Below, one piece after another: positions 50,948-62,779 of a stretch of DNA of 64,000 nt (position 1 is its first letter; each line of letters starts with the position of its first letter). The notes below the pieces were generated by a model that saw only the letters and a program-made list of their open reading frames with translations, had not been told where the DNA came from and did not search any database. The stretch lies in contig CANTAL010000101.1 in NCBI GenBank assembly GCA_947650365.1, forward strand, positions 186,001 through 250,000. Direction: 5' to 3'. The position numbers and the translations under genes were made by a program. The DNA comes from Chamaelirium japonicum (lineage: Eukaryota; Streptophyta; Magnoliopsida; Liliales; Melanthiaceae).

Positions 50948-51861
50948 ATATTAATGAATTAGAATGGATCGTACGAATGAATTAGAATGGATCGTGTGAA
51001 AGAATTAGAATGCATTGTATGAATGAATTAGAATGGATCGTATGAATGAATTAGAATGGATCGTGAGAATGAATTCGAATGGATCGCATGATCCATTCGA
51101 ATAGAATGGGTCGTATGAATGAATTAGAATGGATCGGGCGAATGAATTAGAATGGATTGTAGGAATGAATTAGAATGGATCGTATGAATGAATTAGAATG
51201 GATCGTATGAATGAATTAGAATGGATCGTGCGATTCAATTAGAATGGATCGTACGAACGAATTAGAATGGATCATACGAATGAATTAGAATGGATCATAC
51301 GAATGAGTAAGAATGGATCGTACGAATGAAATAGAATGGATTGTATGAATGAATTAGAATGGATACATTCGTGCGAATGAATTAGAATGGATCGTACGAA
51401 TGAATTAGAATGGATCGTACGAATGAATTAGAATGGATCGTACGAATGAATTAGAATGCTTCGTACGAAAGAATTAGAATGGATATATTCGTATGAATGA
51501 ATTAGAATGGATCGTACGAATGAATTAGACTGGATCGTACGAATGAATTTGAATGGATACATTTGTGCGAATGAATCTAAATGGATTGTATGAATGAATT
51601 ACAATGGATCGTACGAATGAATTAGAATGGATCGTATGAATGAATTAGAATGGATCAAATGAATGAATTAGAATGGTTACATTCATGCGAATGAATTAGA
51701 ATGGATCGTACGAATGGATTAGAATGGATCGTATGTGTGAATTAGAATGGATACGAAGGAATTAGAATGGATCGTACGAAGGAATTAGAATGGATCATAT
51801 GAATGAAATAGAATCGATCGTACGAAGGAATTAGAATGGATCGTACGAAGGAAGTAGAATG
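50948..51861 (+). repeat. Forward satellite block
   Basis: First half resembles 2440-2830 (GTGTGAAAG, GCATTG, cruciform, GGGCG, GTAGG). Second half has GAATCTAAATGG and GGTTACATTCATGC. A chimera of two module types. Exits in GAATG|CATTC. Confidence 0.91.
51073..51102. repeat. 30-bp cruciform motif, GCAT spacer
   Basis: Same 13-bp arms as 2535-2564, within a unit series that also matches that locus. Confidence 0.93.
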
Positions 51862-52325
51862 CATTCGTATGATCCATTCTAATTCATTCGGACGAATGTA
51901 TCCATTCTAATTTATTCGTACGATCCATTCTAATTCATTCGTACGATCCATTCTTACTCATTCGTATGATCCATTCTAATTCATTCGTACGATCCATTCT
52001 AATTCATTCGCACGAATGTATCCATTCCATTCGTACGATCCATTCATACGATCCATTCTAATTCATTCATAAAATCCATTCTAATTCTTTCACACGATCC
52101 ATTCTATTTCATTCATATGATCCATTCTAATTCATTCATACGATCCATTCTAATTCATTCGTACGATCCATTCTAATTCATTCTAATTCATTCGTACGAT
52201 CCATTCTAATTCATTCGTATGATCCATTCTAATTCATTTGTAAGATCCATTCTAATTCATTCGTACGATCCATTCTAATTCATTCGTACGATCCATTCTA
52301 ATTCATTCGTACGATCCATTCTAAT
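51862..52325 (-). repeat. Reverse satellite block
   Basis: Reverse units with a broken one, CCATTCCATTCGTACG near 52023, and a partial repeat CATTCTAATTCATTCTAATTC near 52168. Turns at CCATTCTAATGAATTAG. Confidence 0.9.
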
Positions 52326-52598
52326 GAATTAGAATTGATCGTACGAATGAAATAGAATGGATTGTGCGAATGAATTAGATTGGATCGTACGAATGAATTA
52401 GAATGGATCGTGTGAAAGAATTAGAATGGATTGTATGAATGAATTAGAATAGATTGTTTGAATGAATTAGAATGGATCGTATGAGTGAATTAGAATGGAT
52501 ACGAAGGAATTAGAATGGATCGTACGAAGGAATTAGAATGGATCATACGAATGAATTAGAATGGATCGTGCTAATGAATTAGAATTGATCGAACGAAT
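52326..52598 (+). repeat. Short forward satellite block
   Basis: GAATTGATCG, GAAATAG, GGATTGTGCG, GTGTGAAAG, GAAGG units, then GTGCTAATG. Turns at GAACGAATTCATTC. Confidence 0.9.
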
Positions 52599-55500
52599 TC
52601 ATTCTAATTCATTCATACAATCCATTCTAATTCTTTCACACGATCCATTCTAGTTCATTCGTACGATCCATTCTTACTCATTGGTACGATCCATTCTAAT
52701 ACATTCGCACGAATGTATCCATTCTAATTCATTCGTACGAATCCATTCTAATTCATTCGTACGATCCATTCTAATACATTCATACGATCCATTCTAATTC
52801 ATTTGCATGAATATATCCATTCTAATTCATTCATACGATCCATTCTAATTCCTTCGTACGGTACATTCTAATTCATTCGTACGATCTATTCTAATTGATT
52901 CGTACGATCCATTCTAATTCATTCATACGATCCATTCTAATTCATTCATACGATCTATTCTAATTCTTTCGCACGATCCATTCTAATTCATTCATACGAT
53001 CCTACGATCCATTCTAATTCATTCGCTTGAATGTAACCATTCTAATTCATTCATTTGATTCATTCTAATTCATTCGTACGATCCATTCTAATTCATTCGT
53101 CCGATCCTTTCTAATTCATTCGTACGATCCATTCTAATTCATTCATACGATCCATTCTAATTCATTCGTACGATCCATTCTAATTCATTCATACGATCCA
53201 TTCTAATTCATTCGTACGATCCATTCTAATTCATTCGTACGATCCATTCTAATTCATTCGTACGATCCATTCTAATTCATTCGCACGATCCATTCTAATT
53301 CATTCATACGATCCATTCTAATTCATTCATACGATCTATTCTAATTCATTCCTACAATCCATTCTAATTCATTCGCCCGATCCATTCTAATTCATTCATA
53401 CGATCCATTCTATTCGAATGGATCATGCGATCCATTCGAATTCATTCGCACGATCCATTCTAATTCATTCATACGATCCATTCTAATTCATTCATACAAT
53501 GCATTCTAATTCATTCATATGATCCATTCTAATTCATTTGCACGAATATATCCATTCTAATTCATTCGTATGATCCATTCTAATTCCTTCGTACAATCTA
53601 TTCTAATTCATTCGTACGATCTATTCTAATTCATTTGTACGATCCATTCTAATTCATTTGTACGATCCATTCTAATTCCTTCGTACGATCCATTCTAATT
53701 CATTCGTACGATCCATTCTAATTCATTCATACATCCATTCTAATTCATTAATATGATCCATTCTAATTCATTCGTACGATCCATTCGAATTCATATGCAC
53801 AAAGGTATTCATTCTAATCCATTCGTAGGATCCATTCTAATCCATTCGTACGATCCATTCTAATTCATTCGTACGATCCATTCTAATTCATTCGCTCGAA
53901 TGTATCCATTCTAATCCATTCGTATGATCCATTCTAATCCATTCGTACGATCCATTCTAATTCATTCGCATGAATGTAACCATTCTAATTCATTCATTTG
54001 ATCCATTCTAATTCATTCGTACGATCCATTCTAATTCATTCGTCCGATCCATTATAATTCATTCGCACGAATGTATCCATTCTAATTCATTCGTACGATC
54101 CATTCTAATTCATTCGTAAGATCCATTCTAATTCATTCGTACGATCCATTCTAATTCATTCGTACGATCCATTCTAATTCATTCGCACGAATGTATCCAT
54201 TCTAGTTCATTCGTATGATCCATTCTAATTCATTCGTACGATCCATTCTAATTCATTCACACGATCCGTTCTAATTCATTCGTACGATCAATTCTAATTC
54301 ATTCGCACGAATGTATCCATTCTAATTCATTCATACGATCCATTCTAATTCATTCGTACGATCCATTCTAATTCATTCGTCTGATCCATTCTAATTCATT
54401 CGCATGAATGTATCCATTCTAGTTCATTCGTAAGATCCATTCTATTTCATTCGTACGATCCATTCTTACTCATTCGTATGATCCATTCTAATTCATTCGG
54501 ACGAATGTATCCATTATAATTTATTCGTACGATCCATTCTAATTCATCCGTACGATTCATTCTAATTCATTCGTACGATCCATTCTAATTCAATCGTCCG
54601 ATGCATTCTAATTCATTCGCATGAATGTATCCATTCTAATTCATTCGTACGATCCATTCAAATTCATTCGTACGATCCATTCTAATTCATTCGTAAGATC
54701 CATTCTAATTCATTCGTACGATCCATTCTAATTCATTCGTACGATCCATTCTAATTCATTCGCACGAATGTATCCATTCTAGTTCATTCGTACGATCCAT
54801 TCTAATTCATTCGTACGATCCATTCTAATTCATTCGCATGATCCATTCTAATTCATTCGTACGATCAATTCTAATTCATTCGCACGAATGTATCCATTCT
54901 AATTCATTCGTACGATCCATTCTAATTCATTCGTACGATCCATTCTAATTCATTCATACAATCCATTCTAATTCTTTCACACGATCCATTAGAATTCATT
55001 CGTAGGATCCATTCTAATTCATTCGTACAATCTATTCTATTTCATTCGTACAATCCATTCTTACTCTTTCGTATGATCCATTCTAATTCATTCGCACGAA
55101 TGTATCTATTCTAATTCATTCATACGAATTCATTCTAATTCATTCGTACAATCCATTCTATTTCATTCGTACGATCCATTCTTACTCATTCGTCGATCCA
55201 TTCTAATTCATTCATAAGATCCATTCTAATTCATTCGTACGATCCATTCTAATTCATTCGCACGATCCATTCTAATTCATTCATACAATCCATTCTAATT
55301 CATTCCGTACGATCCATTCTAATTCATTCGCTCGAATGTATCCATTCTAATCCATTCGTACGATCCATTCTAATCCATTCGTACGATCCATTCTAATTCA
55401 TTAGCACGAATGTATCCATTCTAATTCATTCGCACAAATGTATCCATTCTAATTCATTCGTACGAATCCATTCTAATTCATTCGTACAATCTATTCTATT

Positions 55501-56272
55501 TCATTCGTACGATCCATTCTAGTTCATTCGTACGATCCATTCTAATTCATTCGTACGATCCATTCTAATTCATTCGTACGATCCATTCTAATTAATTCTT
55601 ATGATCCATTCTAATTCATTCGTACGATCCATTCTAATTCATTCATACAATCCATTCTAATTCATTCGCACGAATGTATCCATTCTAATTCATTCATACG
55701 ATCCATTCTAATTCATTCGTACGATCCATTCTAATTCATTCGCACAAATGTATCCATTCTAATTCATTCGTACGATCCATTCTAATTCATTCGTACGATC
55801 AGTTCTAATTCATTCACAAAATCTATTCTAATTCATTCATACGATCCATTCTAATTCATTCGCACGATCCATTCTAATTCATTCGTACGATCCATTCTAA
55901 TTCTTTCACACGATCCATTCTAATTCATTTGTACGATCCATTCTAATTCATTCGCACGATCCATTCTAATTCATTCGTACGATCTATTCTAATTCATTCA
56001 TACGATCCATTCTAATTCATTCGTACGATCCATTCTAATTCATTCGTACGATCCATTCTAATTCCTTCGTACGATCCATTCTAATTCATTCGTACGATCC
56101 ATTCTAATTCATTCATACAATCCATTCTAATTCTTTCACACGATCCATTCTAATTCATTCGTACGATCCATTCTAATTCATTCGTGCAATCCATTCTATT
56201 TCATTCGTACGATCCATTCTTACTCATTCGTATGATCCATTCTAATTCATTCACACAAATGTATCGATTCGT
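52599..56272 (-). repeat. Longest reverse satellite block, about 3.7 kb
   Basis: Contains the cruciform at 53412, CATATGCACAAAGG near 53794, CATTTGATC near 53996, repeated 28-bp series and CATTCCGTACG near 55302. From about 53.74 kb it is the second copy of 45.35 kb onward. Turns at GATTCGT|ACGAATG. Confidence 0.92.
53412..53441. repeat. 30-bp cruciform motif, ATGC spacer
   Basis: Perfect 13-bp arms. The upstream markers CATTCCTACAATCC and CATTCGCCCG are the same as at 49380. Confidence 0.93.
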
Positions 56273-56995
56273 ACGAATGAATTAGAATAGATCGTACGAA
56301 TGAATTAGAATGGATCGTACGAATGAATTAGAATGGATCGTACGAAGGAATTAGAATGGATCGTACAAATGAATTATAATGGATCGTACGAATGAATTAG
56401 AATAGATCGTACGAATGAATTAGAATGGATCGTACGAAGGAATTAGAATGGATCGTATGAATGAATTAGACTGGATCGTACGAATGAATTTGAATGGATA
56501 CATTTGTGCGAATGAATCTAAATGGATTGTATGAATGAATTACAATGGATCGTATGAATGAATTAGAATGGATCGTACGAATGAATTAGAATAGCTCATA
56601 CGAATGAATTAGAATGAATCGAATGAATGAATTAGAATGGTTACATTCATGCGAATGAATTAGAATAGATCGTACGAATGAATTAGAATGGATCGTACGA
56701 ATAAATTAGAATGGATCGTGGGAATGAATTAGAGTGGATCGTACGAATGAATTAGAGTGGATCGTACGAATGAATTAGAATGGATCCACCGAATGAGTTA
56801 GAATGGATCATACGAATGAATTAGAATGGATTATACGAATGAATTAGAATGGATTGTGCGAATGAATTAGAATGGATCGTATGAATGAATAAGAATGGAT
56901 CGTACGAATGAATTAGAATGGATCGTGCGAATGAATTAGCATGAATCGTACGAATGTATTAGAATGGATCGTACGAATGAATTAGAATGTATCGT
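56273..56995 (+). repeat. Forward satellite block
   Basis: Copy of 48428-49104 at +7,891 around GGATCCACCG, with two more units than the first copy. Exits at ATCGT|ACGAT. Confidence 0.92.
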
Positions 56996-57334
56996 ACGAT
57001 CCATTCTAATTCAATCGTCCGATCCATTCTAATTCATTCTCATGAATGTATCCATTCTAATTCATTCGTACAATCCATTCTATTTCATTCGTACGATCCA
57101 TTCTTACTCATTCGTATGATACATTCTAATTCATTCGTATGATCCACTCTAATTCATTCGTACGATCGATTCTAATTCATTCGTACGATCCATTCTAATT
57201 CATTCACACGATCCATTCTAATTCATTCATACGATCCATTGTAATTCATTCATACGATCCATTCTAATTCATTCCTACAATCCATTCTAATTCATTCGCC
57301 CGATCCTTTCTAATTCATTCTTACGATCCATTCT

Positions 57335-57364
57335 ATTCGAATGGATCATGCGATCCATTCGAAT
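57335..57364. repeat. 30-bp cruciform motif, ATGC spacer
   Basis: Perfect 13-bp arms, first of the 781-bp pair. Confidence 0.93.
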
Positions 57365-58115
57365 TCATTCACACGATCCATTCTAATTCATTCATACGAT
57401 CCGTTCTAATTCATTCATACAATGCATTCTAATTCTTTCACACGATCCATTCTAATTCATTCGTACGATCCATTCTAATTCATTCGTATAATCCATTCTA
57501 TTTCATTGGTACGATCCATTCTTACTCATTCATATGATCCATTCTAATTCATTCGTACGATCCATTCTAATGCATTCATACGATCCATTCTAATTCATTT
57601 GCACGAATAAATCCATTCTAATTCATTCGTACGATCCACTCTAATTCCTTCGTACGATCCATTCTAAATCATTCGTACGATCTATTCTAATTCATTCGTA
57701 CGATCCATTCTAATTCATTCGTACGATCCATTCTAATTCATTCATACGATCCTACGATCCATTCTAATTCATTCGCATGAATATAACCATTCTAATTCAT
57801 TCATTTGATCCATTCTAATTCATTCGTACGATCCATTCTAATTCATTCGTCCGATCCATTCTAATTCATTCGTACGATCCATTCTAATTCCTTCGTACGA
57901 TCCATTCTAATTCCTTCGTACGATCTATTCTAATTCATTCGTACGATCTATTCTAATTCATTCGTACGATCCATTCTAATTCATTCGTACGATCCATTCT
58001 AATTCATTCACACGATCCATTCTAATTCATTCATACGATTCATTCTAATTCATTCCTACAATCCATTCTAATTCATTTACCCGATCCATTCTAATTCTTT
58101 CATACGATCCACTCT

Positions 58116-58145
58116 ATTCGAATGGATCATGCGATCCATTCGAAT
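58116..58145. repeat. 30-bp cruciform motif, ATGC spacer
   Basis: Perfect 13-bp arms, second of the 781-bp pair. Confidence 0.93.
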
Positions 58146-61100
58146 TCATTCGCACGATCCATTCTAATTCATTCATACGATCCATTCTAATTCATTCATA
58201 CAATGCATTCTAATTCATTCATACGATCCATTCTAATTCATTTGCACGAATATATCCATTGTAATTCATTCGTACAATCCATCCTAATTCCTTCGTACGA
58301 TCCATTCTAATTCATTCGTACGATCTAATCTAATTCATTCGTACGATCCATTCTAATTCATTCGTATGATCTATTCTAATTCCTTCGTACGATCCATTCT
58401 AATTCATTCGTACGATCCATTCTAATTCATTCGTACGATCCATTCTAATTCATTCGTATGATCCATTCTAATTCATTAATATGATCCATTCTAATTCATT
58501 TGTACGATCCATTCTAATTCATATGCACAAAGGTATCTATTCTAATCCATTGGTAGGATCCATTCTAATCCATTCGTACGATCCATTCTAATTCATTCGT
58601 ACGATCCATTCTAATTCATTCGCTCGAATGCATCCATTCTAATCCATTCGTACGATCCATTCTAATCCATTCGTACGATCCATTCTAATTCATTTGCATG
58701 AATGTAAACATTCTAATTCATTCATTTGATCCATTCTAATTCATTCGTTTGATCCATTCTAATTCATTCGTCCGATCCATTCTAATTCATTCGCACGAAT
58801 GTATCCATTCTAATTCATTCATACGATCCATTCTAATTCATTCGTACGATCCATTCTAATCCATTCGCACAAATGTATCCATTCTAATACATTCGTACGA
58901 TCCATTCTAATCTATTCGTACGATCCATTCTAATTCATTCGCATGAATGTATCCATTCTAATACATTCACACGATCCATTCTAATTCATTCGTACGATCC
59001 ATTCTAATTCATTCGTACGATCCATTGAAATTCATTCGTATGATCCATTCTAATTCATTCCTATGATCTATTCTAATTCATTCGCTCGAATATATCCATT
59101 CTAATTCATTCGTTCGATCCATTCTAATTCATTCGCACGATCCATTCTAATTCATTCGTATGATCCATTCTAATCCATTCGTAAGATCCATTCTAATTCA
59201 TTCGTACGATCCATTCTAATTCATTCGTACGATCCATTCTAATTCATTCGCACGAATGTATCCATTCTAGTTCATTCGTACGATCCATTCTAATTCATTC
59301 GTACGATCCATTCTAATTCATTCGCACGATCCATTCTAATTCATTCGTACGATCCATTCTAATTCTTTCACACGATCCATTCTAATTCATTCGTACGATC
59401 CATTCTAATTCATTCGCACGATCCATTCTAATTCATTCGTACGATCCATTCTAATTCATTCGCACAAATGTATCCATTCTAATTCATTCGTACGATCCAT
59501 TCTAATTCATTCGCACGATCCATTCTAATTCATTCGTACGATCCATTCTAATTCATTCGTACGATCCATTTTAATTCATTCGTACGATCCATTCTAATTA
59601 ATTCGTATGATCCATTCTAATTCATTCGTACGATCCATTCTAATTCATTCATACAATCCATCCTAATTCATTCGCACGAATGTATCCATTCTAATTAATT
59701 CGTACAATCTATTCTAATACATTCGTATGATCTATTCTTATTCATTCGCACGATCCAGTCTAATTGATTTGCACGATCCATTCTAATTCATTCGTATGAA
59801 TGTATCCATTCTAATTCATTTGTATGATCCATTCTAATTCATTAATATGATCCATTCTAATTCATTCGTACGATCCATTCTAATTCATATGCACAAAGGT
59901 ATCCAATCTAATTCATTCGCACGAAAGAATTAGAATGGATTGTATGAAAGAATAGATCGTATGAATGAATTAGAATGGATCGTACGGAATGAATTAGAAT
60001 GGATTGTATGAATGAATTAGAATGGATCGTACGAATGAGTAAGAATGGATCGTACGAATGAATTGGAATGGATCATACGAATGAATTAGAATGGATCGTA
60101 TGAATGAAATAGAATGGATCGTACGAAGGAATTAGAATGGATCGTACGAAGGAATTAGAATGGATCGTACGAAGGAATTAGAATGGATATATTCGTGCAA
60201 ATGAATTAGAATGGATCGTATGAATGAATTAGAATGGATCGTATGAGTGAATTAGAATGGATAGTACGAATGAAGTAGAATGGATTGTATGAATGAATTA
60301 GAATGGATACATTCGTGCGAATTAATTAGAATGGATCGTATGAATGAATTAGAATGGATCGTACGAATGAATTAGAATGGATCGTGCGAATGAATTAGAA
60401 TGGATCATACGAATGAATTAGAATGGATCGTACGAATGAACTAGAATGGATACATTCGTGCGAATGAATTAGAATGGATCGTACGAATGAATTAGAATGG
60501 ATCATACGAATGAATTAGAATGGATCTTACGAATGAATTAGAATGGATCGTACGAATGAATTAGAATGGATACATTAGTGCGAATAAATTAGAATGGATC
60601 AGACGAATGAATTAGAATGGATCGTACGAATGAATTAGAATGGATCAAATGAATAAATTAGAATGGATCGTACGAATAAATTAGAATGGATACATTCATC
60701 CAAATGAATTAGAATGGATCGTACGAATGAATTAGAATGGATCGTACGAATGAATTAGAATGGATCGTACGAATGAATTAGAATGGATACATTCGTACGA
60801 ATGAAATAGAATGGATCGTACGAATGAATTAGAATGGATCGTACGGAATGAATTAGAATGGATATATTTGAACGAATAAATTAGAATGGATCATACGAAT
60901 GAATTAGAATGGATCGTACGAATGAATTAGAATGGATAGTGCGAATGAATTAGAATCGATCGTACGAATGAATTAGAATGGATCGTACGAATGAATTAGA
61001 ATGGGTCATACGAATGAGTAAGAATGGATCGTATGAATGAATTAGAATGGATCGTACGAATGAATTAGAATGGATCGTACGAATGAATTAGAATGGATCG

Positions 61101-61153
61101 TACGAATAAATTAGAATGGATATATTCATCCGAATGCATTAGAATGGATCATA

Positions 61154-61272
61154 CGAATGAGTAAGAATGGATCGTACGAATGAAATAGAATAGATTGTAC
61201 GAATGAATTAGAATGGATCCTACGAATGAATTAGAATGGATCGTGTGAAAGAATTAGAATGGATTGTATGAA
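61154..61272 (+). repeat. Five-unit variant cassette, forward copy
   Basis: Clean order GAGTAAG, GAAATAG, CCTACG, GTGTGAAAG, GGATTGTATG, preceded by CATTCATCCGAATG as near 50070. Confidence 0.89.
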
Positions 61273-61976
61273 TGAATTAGAATGGATCGTATGAATGAAT
61301 TAGAATGGATCGTACGAATGAATTAGAATGGATCGTACGAATGAACTAGAATGGATACATTCGTGCGAATGAAGTAGAATGGATCGTACGAATGAATTAG
61401 AATGGATCGTACGAATGAATTAGAATGAATCTTACGAATGAATTAGAATGGATCGTACGAATGAATTAGAATGGATCGTACGAATGAATTAGAATAGATC
61501 GTACGAATGAATTAGAATGGATCGTACGAAGGAATTAGAATGGATCATACGAATGAATTAGAATGGATCGTATGAATGAATTAGAATGGTACATTCGTGC
61601 GAATGAATTAGAATGGATTGTACGAATGAATTAGAATGGATCGTACGAATGAATTAGAATGGATCGTGTGAAAGAATTAGAATGGATTGTATGAATGAAT
61701 TAGAATGGATCATATAAATGAATTAGAATGGATACATTCGTGCGAATGAATTAGAATGGATCGTACGAATGAATTAGAATGGATCGTACGAATGAATTAG
61801 AATGGATCGTACGAATAAATTTGAATGAATCGTATGAATGAATTAGAATGGTTACATTCATGCGAATGAATTAGAATGGATCGTACGAATGGATTTGAAT
61901 GGATCGTACGAATATATTAGAATGGATACATTCGAGCGAATGGATTAGAATGGAATGAATTAGAATGGATCATACC

Positions 61977-62092
61977 AATGAGTAAGAATGGATCGTACGA
62001 ATGAAATAGAATAGATTGTACGAATGAATTAGAATGGATCCTACGAATGAATTAGAATGGATCGTGTGAAAGAATTAGAATGGATTGTATGT
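61977..62092 (+). repeat. Five-unit variant cassette, forward copy
   Basis: Same order. It opens with CATACCAATGAGTAAG and ends GTATGTATG. Confidence 0.88.
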
Positions 62093-62160
62093 ATGAATTA
62101 GAATGGATCGTATGAATGAATTAGAATGGATCGTGTGAATGAATTCGAATGGATCGTACG

Positions 62161-62241
62161 AATTCATTCTAATTCATTCATACAATCTATTCTAATTCAT
62201 TCGTACGATCCATTCTAATTCATTCACACGATCCATTCTAA
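62161..62241 (-). repeat. Short reverse satellite island
   Basis: Three to four reverse units between GATCGTACGAATTC and CCATTCTAATGAATTAG. Confidence 0.9.
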
Positions 62242-62779
62242 TGAATTAGAATGGATTGTATGAATGAATTAGAATGGATCGTACGAATGAACTAGAATGG
62301 ATACATTCGTGCGAATGAATTTGAATGGATCGTACGAATGAATTAGAATGGATCGTACGAATGAATTAGAATAGATCTTACGAATGAATTAGAATGGATC
62401 GTACAAATGAATTAGAATGGATCGTACGATTGAATTAGAATGGATACATTCGTGTGAATGAATTAGAATGGATCGGACGAATGAATTAGAATGGATCGTA
62501 GAATAAATTAGAATGGATCGTACGAATGAATTAGAATGGATCATACGAATAAATTAGAATGGATACATTCGTCCGAATGAATTAGAATGGATCATACGAA
62601 TGAGTAAGAATGAATCGTATGAATGAAATCGAATAGATTGTACGAATGAATTAGAATGGATCCTACGAATGAATTAGAATGGATCGTGTGAAAGAATTAG
62701 AATGGATTGTATGAATGAATTAAAATGGATCGTATGAATTAATTAGAATGGATCGTGCGAATGAATTTCAATCAATCGT
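62242..62779 (+). repeat. Forward satellite block
   Basis: Includes a five-unit cassette at about 62597-62715 and a clipped GGATCGTAGAATAAATTAG near 62494. Ends with irregular GAATTTCAATCAATCG. Confidence 0.91.

Larger units (their letters stand above)
57271..58145 (-). repeat. Tandem duplication at 781-bp spacing
   Basis: ATTCCTACA is at 57271 and 58052, and the cruciform at 57335 and 58116: both exactly 781 apart. Related single copies are at 49380 and 53347, spaced 3,967 and 3,924. Confidence 0.86.
56996..59922 (-). repeat. Long reverse satellite block
   Basis: Contains two cruciforms 781 bp apart, CATATGCACAAAGG near 58522 and again near 59887, then regular units. Ends CATTCGCACGAAAGAATTAG. 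Confidence 0.92.
59923..62160 (+). repeat. Long forward satellite block
   Basis: Starts with clipped units (GAAAGAATAGATCG near 59946). Holds a full five-unit cassette at 61154-61272 and another at 61977-62092. A GGTACATTCG unit near 61588 has lost two bases of the 28-bp form. A broken unit GGATTAGAATGGAATG is near 61941. Confidence 0.93.
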
